Positions 1-8,820 of a stretch of DNA of 10,000 nt are shown here, piece after piece (the first letter of the stretch is position 1; each line of letters starts with the position of its first letter). Where the stretch lies: assembly GCA_020216925.1 (NCBI GenBank), contig JAIWOL010000002.1, positions 1 to 10,000 on the forward strand. Reading direction: 5' to 3'. The notes under the pieces are model-generated. The model was not told where the DNA came from. It saw nothing but the letters and a program-made list of their open reading frames with translations, and ran no database searches. The position numbers and the translations under genes are program-made. The stretch comes from Thiobacillus sp. Lineage in GTDB: Bacteria > Pseudomonadota > Gammaproteobacteria > Burkholderiales > Thiobacillaceae.

Positions 1-67
1 TGGAGGAAAGATGCAAGTCGGACGCCTTGTTCTTGACGGAAAATGCCAGCAGTTCGGAGATATCCAC
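1..67 (-). CDS. pilT: PilT twitching-motility ATPase, N-terminal fragment (runs off window)
   Basis: PilT is the cytoplasmic hexameric ATPase that drives type IV pilus retraction. Only the first 22 codons lie here, read on the minus strand from a GTG at 67-65. They give V/M-DISELLAFSVKNKASDLHL followed by two serines, which matches the highly conserved PilT start (MDI.ELLAFSVKNKASDLHLS). A GAGG ribosome binding site lies at 73-76, five bases upstream of the GTG. The Walker motifs and the rest of the gene lie outside the window. Divergent pilT and yggS is, from memory, a common arrangement in betaproteobacteria, which supports the call. PilU has a related N terminus and is the only serious alternative, but the match to PilT is closer. 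Confidence 0.9.
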   Translation of the reverse strand, partial: MDISELLAFSVKNKASDLHLSS

Positions 68-109
68 GCGTGCCTCGTTCAGTGGGGGTTTTGGAAGATA
101 ATAATCGCA
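68..109. promoter_or_regulatory. Divergent pilT/yggS intergenic region, likely promoters
   Basis: This 42-base gap separates the divergent pilT and yggS starts, so it or the flanking coding ends must carry both promoters. It holds one of the few AT-rich patches in the window (around 95-106). A GATAAT at 97-102 on the plus strand and TATTAT at 103-98 on the minus strand each match the -10 consensus at five of six bases. No convincing -35 box sits 16-18 bases upstream of either. The yggS ribosome binding site GGAAG is at 93-97. The promoter assignment is inference. Confidence 0.35.
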
Positions 110-845
110 ATGGATAACGGCCCGAAAACCCTCGTACTTGAGCCGTCGGCGGTCATTCGGCACAGCCCGGCCTGCGACCGCCTCAGGGCGGTGCAGGCGC
201 GCATTTCGGCTGCGGCCCGGCAAGCTGGCCGCGATCCCGGAAGTTTGTGCCTGCTGGCGGTCAGCAAAACTTTCGATGCGGCCGCGGTGCGCGCGATGGC
301 TGCGTGCGGGCATCGCGCCTTCGGTGAAAATTACGTGCAGGAAGCGCAGGGCAAAATCGCGGCGCTAGCCCGGCTACAGCTGGAATGGCATTTCATCGGG
401 CCGATCCAGAGCAATAAGACGCGGCCCATCGCCGAACGCTTTGCCTGGGTGCACAGTGTGGACCGTCTGAAGATCGCCGAACGCCTGTCGGCGCAGCGTC
501 CGTCCGGCCTCTTGCCGCTTTCGGTCTGCATCGAGGTCAACATCAGCGGCGAAACGAGCAAGAGTGGCGTCGCCCCCGCCGAACTGCCGGCGCTTGCGGC
601 CGCGGTTGCTGCGCTGCCGGGCCTGCGATTGCGCGGGCTGATGGCAATTCCCGCGCCGGTCTCCGGCATGGCCGCGCAGCGTGCCGCATTCCGCCGGGTG
701 CGCGAACTGTTCGACGATCTGCGCGCGCGCGGACACGCCCTCGATACCCTGTCGATGGGCATGTCGAACGATCTCGAAGCCGCCATACTGGAAGGCGCGA
801 CCCTGGTGCGCGTCGGTACTGCCTTATTTGGTTCAAGGACTCAAC

Positions 846-853
<8 letters not shown>
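110..853 (+). CDS. yggS: YggS/PLPBP family pyridoxal phosphate homeostasis protein
   Basis: This small PLP-binding protein of the alanine-racemase-like fold keeps free pyridoxal phosphate in balance; it has no established catalytic activity. The 247-residue product has the PLP lysine at K53 in LLAVSKTF, then FGENYVQEA at 71-79, HFIGPIQSNKTR at 94-105, and the phosphate-binding SMGMSNDLEAAI at 215-226 followed by VRVGTALFG. The open frame extends upstream to an ATG at 11, but that would overlap pilT and adds no family sequence, so I chose the ATG at 110 with GGAAG at 93-97 (a long 12-base spacing). This makes the N terminus about 17 residues longer than E. coli YggS, where the lysine is K36. 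A GTG at 191 would be too short. It is the first gene of the operon, and its 3' end overlaps proC by 8 bases. Confidence 0.95.
835..839 (+). promoter_or_regulatory. Ribosome binding site of proC
   Basis: AAGGA lies six bases before the proC ATG at 846, inside the last codons of yggS. It fixes the proC start at 846 and rules out the much longer in-frame extension back to 681, which runs through yggS. Confidence 0.7.
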
Positions 854-1657
<804 letters not shown>

Positions 1658-1661
<4 letters not shown>

Positions 1662-2233
1662 TTTCCTCTGCCCTGCATTTCCTCGTCCAGACCCTCGGTA
1701 ACCTGTTCGCCATCGCGGTTCTGCTGCGTTTCATGATGCAGGCTTTCCGCGTGCCGTTCCACAACCCTTTTGCGCAGTTTGTCGTTGCGTTTACCGACTT
1801 TGCAGTGAAACCGCTGCGGCGCGTGGTGCCCGGCCTGTTCGGACTGGATTGGGCCTGCCTGTTGCTGGCATTTCTGGTCGAACTCCTGGTGGTGCTGTCG
1901 GGTTACTGGCTCGATGGCTTCCCCTTTGCCCTGGCCGGAGCCGGCGTATGGCCGGTGATGCTCGGGCTGGCCCTGGTGCGGCTCTTCACGCTGGCGGTGT
2001 ATCTGGTCATCGGCGTCACTCTGGTGAGCGCGGTGCTGTCGTGGGTAAACCCGCATACGCCGCTGATGCCGGTGGTGCAGGCCCTGTCCGAACCTTTCCT
2101 GCGGCCGATCCGGCGGTTTGTACCGTTGATCGCCAATGTGGATCTGTCGCCCATTGTGCTGTTCATCGTTTGCCAGCTGGTGTTGATGCTGCCGGTGATG
2201 GCGCTGGAGCGCGCCCTCCTCGGCGGGTTGTGA
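1658..2233 (+). CDS. yggT: YggT family integral membrane protein
   Basis: This 191-residue, strongly hydrophobic inner-membrane protein is built from two copies of the YGGT domain. Probable membrane segments are near residues 5-26, 64-85, 97-130 (one or two passes) and 163-185. Each half has the family's amphipathic loop: FHNPFAQ with FAVKPLRRVVPG at 34-59, and NPHTPLMP with SEPFLRPIRRFVP at 131-156. The biochemical role is not firmly established. Members have been linked to osmotic or K+ tolerance, and related YlmG proteins to nucleoid or division-site organisation. The ATG at 1658 overlaps the proC stop by 4 bases, and a purine-rich GGGGCGG stretch precedes it. The stop overlaps the yggU GTG. 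A position next to proC and yggS is typical. Confidence 0.92.
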
Positions 2234-2535
2234 ACCTGTCCTCCCCGCCGGCGTGGGCGCGCCGTGAAGGCGACGCCTGGTTGCTCGATCTGTATATCCA
2301 GCCAGGCGCCAAAACGACCCTGGCCGCAGGCGAACATGGCGGTCGTCTCAAGCTCAAGATTGCCGCGCCGCCGGTCGATAACAAGGCGAATGCGCATCTG
2401 CTCGCCTGGCTGGCCATCCGCCTGGGCGTGCCGAAGACCTCGGTGAGCCTGGTGCGTGGCGATGCCTCGCGGCAAAAAACCGTGTCGGTACGCGGGGTGG
2501 AGCGCCCTTGGCTCGAACTAGCAAAACAGACATGA
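2230..2535 (+). CDS. yggU: YggU/DUF167 family small protein
   Basis: This 101-residue protein of the DUF167 (YggU) family is of unknown function. The fold is a small alpha/beta domain. The family core is visible: LDLYIQPGAKTT at about 19-30, LKLKIAAPPVDNKANAHL at about 41-58, then LGVPKTSVSLVRGDASRQKTV, the usual GxxSRxK-type ending. The frame stays open upstream through yggT, but the first family residues begin right after a GTG at 2230 that overlaps the yggT TGA (GTGA). I chose that start for coupling and family length; no ATG is available in frame. It ends 7 bases before the GTPase gene. The family is usually found downstream of yggT, so the context agrees. Confidence 0.9.
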   Translation: MNLSSPPAWARREGDAWLLDLYIQPGAKTTLAAGEHGGRLKLKIAAPPVDNKANAHLLAWLAIRLGVPKTSVSLVRGDASRQKTVSVRGVERPWLELAKQT

Positions 2536-2542
2536 CACCAGC

Positions 2543-4447
2543 ATGAGCGTGCATCTTGAACAGGAAGTCGCCGGTTTCAGCGAACGCCGGTTGCGGCTGG
2601 CGACCGCCATTTCCGACTACGCCAACTGGCTGGATCGCCAGCACGGTATCGACGTGGAGCGCACTCTGCGCCTTACCGACATCGCCGCCGGGCTGCGCCA
2701 GGACAAGCTGATGGTGGCCTTTGTCGCCGAGTTCTCGCGCGGCAAGACCGAACTCATCAACGCCCTGTTTTTCGCCGATCACGGCCAGCGCCTGCTGCCG
2801 TCCGACGCGGGGCGCACCACCATGTGTCCCACGGAACTGCACTACCAGGCCGACGAGATGCCGGGGCTGGCGCTTTTGCCCATCGAAACGCGCGCGCGCG
2901 GCGAAACCCTGGCCCGGCTGAAGCACGCGCCCATCGAATGGGTACGGATTCCGCTTGATCCCGCCGACCCGCGCCAACTGGCCGAAAGCCTCAAAAAGCT
3001 GACCGAAACCCGGCCCATGCCGGCGGTGGAAGCCATCGAACTCGGCCTGTGGAACGGCGAAGATGACACCATGCGCCACCATCTGCGCGCCGACGGCACG
3101 GTCGACGTGCCGGCGTGGCGCTACGCCCTGGTGAACTATCCGCATCCGCTGTTGCAGGCCGGACTCACCATTCTCGACACGCCGGGGCTGAACGCGCTCG
3201 GCGCGGAGCCGGAGTTGACCCTGTCCGCCATTCCCAGTGCGCACGCGGTGATGTTTGTGCTGGCCACCGACACCGGGGTGACGCGCTCCGATCTGGAGAT
3301 CTGGCAAAAGCATGTGCATCGCCACGCCAACTATCACGTGGCGGTGCTGAACAAGATCGACATGCAATGGGACGATCTTAAATCCGAGGCCGAAATCCAG
3401 GCCGGCATCGAACGCCAGATCGAGGAAACCGCGCGCGTACTCAAGCTGCCCAGGAGCCGCGTGTTCGCCGTATCCGCGCAAAAGGCGCTGGCAGCCAAGA
3501 TACGCGGCGACGAAGCGCTGCGCCTGCGCTCCGGCATCGAAGCGCTGGAATACCTGCTGGCGCACCAGGTCATCCCCGCGCGGCGCGACATGCTGCACCA
3601 CGCCGTGGCGCGCGAAATCAACGTCATGCTCGACGACTCCCAGTCCGACCTGGCCGCCCGCATCCAGCGCGGCAGCGAAGAGCTCATCCAGCTCACCCAG
3701 CTGTCCGGCAAGAATCGTGATCTCATCGCCCAGACGCGCGCCGCGCTGCAACAGGAAAAAGACGCCTACGACGCCACCGCCGAACAGTTCCGTGTCACGC
3801 GCAAGGCCTTGCAAGCGCAGGGCGAGCATCTGCTTGGCAACCTGTCTCAGGATACGCTAGACGGCATTCTTGCCAGCGCCCGCGCCACCCTGGAAGGCAG
3901 CTGGACCACGCGCGGGCTGACCAGCGGCATATGCCAGTTGTCCGAACAGATGAACGCCTGCCTGCAACAGGCCAGCCGGCTCGCCGACAACATGCTCGAC
4001 GCCCTGGAGCAGGCCTATATCCGGTTTCATCGCCAGCACAACCTGCCCAAGATGCAGGTGCCGCGATTAGATCTGACCGCCTATCGCAACCGCCTGCAGG
4101 CGCTGGTGCAGGAAACCGAGGCATTCTGCCGCGACCCCGCCAACCTCATGCTGGAAAAACGCTTCATGATCCGGCGCTTTTTCGCCAGCCTGGCGGAAGA
4201 GGCCAAAAAAGCTTTCGAGCTGGCCCGCACCGACGCCGAACGCTGGCTGCGCATCGCGCTCGATCCAGTGATGACGCGCATCCGCGAACACAAGCAGTAC
4301 CTCGACGCCCGGCTGGGCAATCTCCAGCGCATCCTGGAAAACATGGGCACGCTGCACGGGCGCATGGGGCAGATCAAGGAAGAAATCGGCAAGCTGCGGC
4401 AGGACAAGGCCGCGCTGGCAAAAATCGCGGCGGCGCTCGCCGCCTGA
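2543..4447 (+). CDS. Dynamin-like GTPase (bacterial dynamin family)
   Basis: This 634-residue protein has an N-terminal dynamin-type GTPase domain and a long helical C-terminal half. Motifs read in order: G1 AEFSRGKT at 62-69, preceded by hydrophobic MVAFV; G2 threonines in RTTMCPTE at 91-98; G3 DTPG at 212-215; G4 NKID at 270-273; and a G5-like VSAQKAL at 310-316. The first glycine of the usual GxxxxGK[ST] P-loop is alanine; the other residues are intact. Residues from about 350 to 634 are rich in charged and Gln/Leu residues, consistent with a stalk or coiled coil (for example 365-425 and 570-630). There is no obvious transmembrane segment. Bacterial dynamins bind and remodel membranes in division, cell-envelope stress or phage defence; which applies here is unknown. 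It follows yggU by 7 bases as the last gene of the operon and meets minE tail to tail. Confidence 0.85.
   Translation: MSVHLEQEVAGFSERRLRLATAISDYANWLDRQHGIDVERTLRLTDIAAGLRQDKLMVAFVAEFSRGKTELINALFFADHGQRLLPSDAGRTTMCPTELHYQADEMPGLALLPIETRARGETLARLKHAPIEWVRIPLDPADPRQLAESLKKLTETRPMPAVEAIELGLWNGEDDTMRHHLRADGTVDVPAWRYALVNYPHPLLQAGLTILDTPGLNALGAEPELTLSAIPSAHAVMFVLATDTGVTRSDLEIWQKHVHRHANYHVAVLNKIDMQWDDLKSEAEIQAGIERQIEETARVLKLPRSRVFAVSAQKALAAKIRGDEALRLRSGIEALEYLLAHQVIPARRDMLHHAVAREINVMLDDSQSDLAARIQRGSEELIQLTQLSGKNRDLIAQTRAALQQEKDAYDATAEQFRVTRKALQAQGEHLLGNLSQDTLDGILASARATLEGSWTTRGLTSGICQLSEQMNACLQQASRLADNMLDALEQAYIRFHRQHNLPKMQVPRLDLTAYRNRLQALVQETEAFCRDPANLMLEKRFMIRRFFASLAEEAKKAFELARTDAERWLRIALDPVMTRIREHKQYLDARLGNLQRILENMGTLHGRMGQIKEEIGKLRQDKAALAKIAAALAA
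4420..4444 (-). terminator. Possible intrinsic terminator of the min operon, inside the GTPase gene
   Basis: On the minus strand, 11 bases past the minE stop, the transcript would read GGCGGC-GAGC-GCCGCC (4444-4429). This is a perfect 6-bp GC stem with a four-base loop. GCGA follows, then a run of five U (4424-4420). The hairpin plus U-run is the form of a Rho-independent terminator, though the U-run is short and four bases away from the stem. It lies within the last codons of the convergent GTPase gene (an Ala-rich end), so the GC stem may just reflect alanine codons. Confidence 0.45.
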
Positions 4448-4458
4448 CGCGCCGTCAG
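4444..4458. repeat. Inverted repeat joining two convergent stop codons
   Basis: CTGACG-CGC-CGTCAG is a perfect 6-bp inverted repeat with a three-base loop. It contains the TGA of the GTPase gene (4445-4447) and the TGA of minE (4457-4455) in its two arms and spans the whole 7-base intergenic gap. No U-run follows on the plus strand, so it is not a standard terminator for the yggS operon. Confidence 0.5.
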
Positions 4459-4718
4459 ACCGGGCGTCCGGTATCCGGCAGCACGATGTTTACCTCGATG
4501 ACTTCGTAGTTGCCCTGCTTTTCCAGGCCCACCTTGATGTCGTCCGGGTTCACCGGCACATACTTGGAAATCACCGCGACCAGATCCTTTTGCAGATCAG
4601 GCAGGAAATCCGGGCCCGCCAGACCGGCGCGTTCGCGCGCGATGATGAGCTGCAGGCGTTCCTTGGCGACGCTCGCGGTCGATTTTTTCTCGCCGAAAAT
4701 CAGAGACAGCCAGGACAT
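4455..4718 (-). CDS. minE: Cell division topological specificity factor MinE
   Basis: MinE stimulates MinD ATPase and drives the pole-to-pole Min oscillation that confines Z-ring inhibition to the poles. The 87-residue product has the typical length. The N-terminal membrane-binding and anti-MinCD region is residues 1-32 (MSWLSLIFG, then [17 protein letters not shown] with the MinD-contact helix). The topological specificity domain follows, containing [17 protein letters not shown] at about 38-54 and the [10 protein letters not shown] strand near the end. It begins one base after the minD stop, with a G-rich stretch before the ATG, and so is probably coupled to minD. It is the last gene of minCDE, and its stop is 7 bases from the convergent GTPase stop. 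Confidence 0.96.
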   Translation of the reverse strand: MSWLSLIFGEKKSTASVAKERLQLIIARERAGLAGPDFLPDLQKDLVAVISKYVPVNPDDIKVGLEKQGNYEVIEVNIVLPDTGRPV

Positions 4719-4719
4719 G

Positions 4720-5535
4720 TCATTTGCCCCCGAACAGGCGTTTGATGAGACCGGGCTTTTCGTATTCGACGAAGCGCAGCGGCCGGGTTTCGCCGAGAAA
4801 ACGCGCGACGGCGTCGAGATAGGCTTCGGCGACCGGGGTGTCTTTCTGCAAGATGGCCGGAACCCCCTGGTTGGAGGCGTGCAGCACGGCGTCCGACTCC
4901 GGGGTCACGCCCAGCAGCGGAATCCGCAGCAGTTCCTGGATGTCGGTGTAGGTGAGCATTTCGCCTTCGTGCGCGCGCTTGGGCGAGTAACGGGTGACGA
5001 GCAGGTGTTCCTTCACCGGTTCGCGGCCCTCGACCGCGCGACGGCTCTTCGATTGCAGAATGCCGAGAATGCGGTCGGAGTCGCGCACCGACGATACCTC
5101 GGGGTTGGTCACGATGATGGCTTCGTCGGCAAACGTCAGCGCCATGATCGCGCCATGCTCGATGCCGGCCGGCGAGTCGCACACGATGTATTCGAAGCCC
5201 TGGTGCTGCAATTCTTTCAGCACTGCTTCCACGCCTGCTTCCGTCAGGGCGTCCTTGTCGCGGGTCTGCGAGGCAGGCAGCACGAAGAGGTTGTCGGTGT
5301 GCTTGTCCTTGATGAGCGCCTGGGAAAGATTGGCGTCGCCCTGGATGACGTTGACGAAATCGTATACCACGCGGCGCTCGCAGCCCATGATGAGATCGAG
5401 GTTGCGCAGACCGACGTCGAAATCGATGACCGCGGTCTTGAAGCCGCGCAGGGCAAGGCCGGTGGCGATGGAGGCGCTGGTGGTGGTCTTGCCGACCCCG
5501 CCTTTGCCAGATGTGACGGTAACGATGGTACTCAC
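4720..5535 (-). CDS. minD: Septum site-determining ATPase MinD
   Basis: MinD is the membrane-cycling ParA/MinD-type ATPase that recruits MinC and MinE. The 271-residue product carries the deviant Walker A KGGVGKTT at 11-18 with the signature lysine K11, switch I around D40 ([12 protein letters not shown]), switch [10 protein letters not shown], and the C-terminal amphipathic membrane-targeting helix LIKRLFGGK at 263-271. The start is GTG at 5535-5533, with GAGGA five bases upstream. It lies 19 bases after the minC stop and one base before minE, in the standard minC-minD-minE order. All catalytic motifs look intact. Confidence 0.98.
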   Translation of the reverse strand: MSTIVTVTSGKGGVGKTTTSASIATGLALRGFKTAVIDFDVGLRNLDLIMGCERRVVYDFVNVIQGDANLSQALIKDKHTDNLFVLPASQTRDKDALTEAGVEAVLKELQHQGFEYIVCDSPAGIEHGAIMALTFADEAIIVTNPEVSSVRDSDRILGILQSKSRRAVEGREPVKEHLLVTRYSPKRAHEGEMLTYTDIQELLRIPLLGVTPESDAVLHASNQGVPAILQKDTPVAEAYLDAVARFLGETRPLRFVEYEKPGLIKRLFGGK

Positions 5536-5540
5536 GCGTA

Positions 5541-5545
5541 TCCTC
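5541..5545 (-). promoter_or_regulatory. Ribosome binding site of minD
   Basis: GAGGA on the minus strand, five bases before GTG at 5535, supports this non-ATG start for minD. It sits in the 19-base gap between the minC stop and minD. Confidence 0.7.
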
Positions 5546-5554
5546 GGGGTTGGG

Positions 5555-6298
5555 TTACAGGGGAAGGATCTTCAGGGTGCCGTCCTCGTCCAGCCGCACC
5601 TGCACGGCCTCGCCGTTGTAGTCTTCGGCCGCGCCGTGTTCGAAGGTGCGGTAGATGCCGGCGATGGAAACCAATTCGGCTTGTAGTTTTTGCACGAAAA
5701 TGCGCGCGCCGGTAGCGCCGCGCGCACCGGCCAGCGCACGCCCCATCAAGGGCGCGTAAACATGTATGCTGCCGTCGGCGATGACTTCGGCACCGGGGTT
5801 GACCGCAGCCAGAATGACGATATCGCCGGCGGCGTAAATGCGCTGGCCGGAACGCAGCGGCTTGTCGACGATGCGGGTGGCCGGGGCGTTGGCCGGGGCG
5901 TCGTTCGTCGGCGTGATTTCTGCGGGCTCGGCCGTGGCAGGGGCCGGCGCCGTCGGCAGCGGCGCGTGTGCGGCGCGTGCCGGAAGGGCAATCAGGCCAG
6001 CGTCGCGGATCGCGTCGCGCTGAGCGGCCGCCGCGCCATCGACCCCGATGGGGCGCAACCCGCGCGCGCGCAGGCGCTCGGCAAGCCATGGCCAGTCGGG
6101 GCCCGTGTCACCCAGCCGGGTTGCATCGAACCAGGCGGTTTCCCCGGAAAAAAATTCCGGAACGTCGGCAAACAGGGTGTCGAGATGCGCATCGAGCGCG
6201 TCGCGTTCGGCGGTGTTGAGCACCACGCGCAGGCCATCGATGCGGGCTGTCTTGATTTCGAGCGCGGGAGCGGGACGCGTGTCACGTCGGCGGGGCAT
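5555..6298 (-). CDS. minC: Septum site-determining protein MinC
   Basis: MinC is the FtsZ polymerisation inhibitor that MinD brings to the membrane. The 247-residue product has a MinC_N domain at about 12-100 (ALEIKTARIDGLRVVL, PEFFSGETAWFD) and an Ala/Pro-rich linker at about 105-143. The C-terminal beta-helix domain starts at RSGQRIYAAGDI (149-160), continues through AAVNPGAEVIADG, and includes the conserved HVYAPLMGRALAGA at 179-192 that contacts MinD. I chose the ATG at 6298; a TTG at 6319 in frame adds seven residues, and neither has a strong ribosome binding site. A run of seven T lies in the coding strand at 6154-6148. About 80 bases separate it from ptsI upstream, which could hold a promoter. 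Confidence 0.94.
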   Translation of the reverse strand: MPRRRDTRPAPALEIKTARIDGLRVVLNTAERDALDAHLDTLFADVPEFFSGETAWFDATRLGDTGPDWPWLAERLRARGLRPIGVDGAAAAQRDAIRDAGLIALPARAAHAPLPTAPAPATAEPAEITPTNDAPANAPATRIVDKPLRSGQRIYAAGDIVILAAVNPGAEVIADGSIHVYAPLMGRALAGARGATGARIFVQKLQAELVSIAGIYRTFEHGAAEDYNGEAVQVRLDEDGTLKILPL

Positions 6299-6377
6299 GG
6301 GAGCGGGGGCGGCAAACAACGAGTCCGAAGTCTAACAGCCGCGTCCGGCAGGCGGAAGCCCGCGGATGGAGGCTTGT
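6299..6377 (-). promoter_or_regulatory. ptsI-minC intergenic region with GC hairpin
   Basis: This is the second-longest non-coding gap. On the minus strand, just after the ptsI stop, the RNA reads GCGGGC-UUCC-GCCUGC (6363-6348), a 6-bp stem with one G-U pair and a four-base loop. No U-run follows, so it is not a clear intrinsic terminator and reading through from ptsI into minC is possible. I see no good -35/-10 pair for minC, and the GC content is high throughout. Confidence 0.3.
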
Positions 6378-8102
<1,725 letters not shown>

Positions 8103-8106
8103 GCCG

Positions 8107-8373
8107 TCATTCCTCGCCGAAACCGCTGGCGATCAGCTCGGTCAGGGCATCGAGCGCGGCATCGGCGTCGGGCCCTTGGGTTTCGAGAGTGACCGTGCTG
8201 CCCTTGGCGGCGGCGAGCATCATCACGCCCATGATGCTCTTGGCGTTGATGCGGCGGCCGTTTTTCGATAGGTGAACCTCGCTGGCAAAACTCGACGCCA
8301 GCTGGGTGAGTTTGGCGGAAGGACGGGCGTGCAGCCCGAGCTTGTTGATGATTTCAACGTCCCGTTGCGGCAT
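8107..8373 (-). CDS. ptsH: PTS phosphocarrier protein HPr
   Basis: HPr shuttles phosphate from Enzyme I to EIIA proteins. The 88-residue product has the active-site histidine H15 in GLHARPSA. It also has the regulatory-type serine S46 in AKSIMGVMML, the site that HPr kinase modifies where that enzyme exists; no hprK is in this window. Family residues downstream (AAAKGSTVTLETQGPDADAA) are intact. The start ATG at 8373 lies inside the end of the EIIA gene, giving a 20-base overlap, with only a weak GAG ribosome binding site, so translation is likely coupled to EIIA. ptsI follows after 4 bases. Confidence 0.97.
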   Translation of the reverse strand: MPQRDVEIINKLGLHARPSAKLTQLASSFASEVHLSKNGRRINAKSIMGVMMLAAAKGSTVTLETQGPDADAALDALTELIASGFGEE

Positions 8374-8785
8374 GACACATGGTCTCGGAAATGTGTTGGA
8401 TGCTGTCGCGTCCGCCTTCGACGATGCTTGCCACGAGTTGCGGCAGCGTGAGCGTATCGCGCGTGGTCAGGGCTTTCAGCAGCATGGGCAGATTGGCCCC
8501 GGAAATGCCTTCCACCTGTGCCGGCACCAGCTGCCGGCACAGCGTGTTGCACGGCGTGGCCCCGTAAACGTCGGCGAGTACCAGCACGCCATCGCCGGGT
8601 TTGTCGTTGAACGCAGCGAGTTCTTCCAGACGCGCGCGCAGAACCGTCTGACGCTCGTCGGGGTCGGCGTGGCCGGTGAAGTCGATGGCGGCGAGTGCGG
8701 CGGGGCGCGTACCCAGAACATGGATGGCGCACTCGACGAGACTGTCGGCGAGCGAACCGTGTGCAACGATGAGGATGCCGATCAT
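8354..8785 (-). CDS. PTS EIIA component, mannose (EIIA-Man) family
   Basis: This 143-residue single-domain EIIA of the mannose/sorbose family accepts phosphate from HPr on a histidine. The active-site H9 sits in GILIVAHGSLADSL near the N terminus, as in the N-terminal domain of E. coli ManX. The family's DVYGATPCN (72-80, corresponding to D.[FY]G.[ST]P.N) and the GISGANLPMLLKAL strand-helix are present. No EIIB or EIIC is encoded nearby, so a regulatory role is more likely than transport; this is inference from context. The start ATG at 8785 lacks a clear ribosome binding site. It overlaps ptsH by 20 bases and follows apbE by 35 bases. Confidence 0.9.
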   Translation of the reverse strand: MIGILIVAHGSLADSLVECAIHVLGTRPAALAAIDFTGHADPDERQTVLRARLEELAAFNDKPGDGVLVLADVYGATPCNTLCRQLVPAQVEGISGANLPMLLKALTTRDTLTLPQLVASIVEGGRDSIQHISETMCHAATGR

Positions 8786-8820
8786 GGCGCGGTAATCACA
8801 AACAGAATCGAAAACGTAGT
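8786..8820 (-). promoter_or_regulatory. apbE-EIIA gap, possible internal promoter
   Basis: This 35-base gap is the largest break among the gshB-apbE-EIIA-ptsH-ptsI genes and is locally AT-richer (ACGTTTTCGATTCTGTTTG on the minus strand). It has no hairpin with a U-run, so no terminator is apparent, and I cannot assign firm -35/-10 boxes. The PTS genes may be co-transcribed with gshB-apbE or have their own weak promoter here. Confidence 0.2.

Noticed and set aside
11..109. Upstream extension of yggS to an ATG at 11
   Set aside because: It overlaps the pilT coding start on the other strand, and the added residues have no similarity to the YggS family.
681..845. Upstream extension of proC into yggS
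   Set aside because: The Rossmann motif begins right after the ATG at 846, which has a good AAGGA site. The extension is an out-of-frame reading of yggS.
2354..3829. 491-codon open frame on the minus strand under yggU and the GTPase gene
   Set aside because: It lies antisense to two genes with clear families, crosses their boundary, and its translation shows no recognisable domain.
4510..5715. 401-codon open frame on the plus strand across minE, minD and minC
   Set aside because: Antisense to three conserved min genes with intact motifs; it spans gene boundaries and has no domain of its own.
6348..6363. Hairpin after ptsI as an intrinsic terminator
   Set aside because: The stem is 6 bp with a G-U pair and no U-run follows on the minus strand, so it does not meet the usual form. 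Kept only as a structural note.
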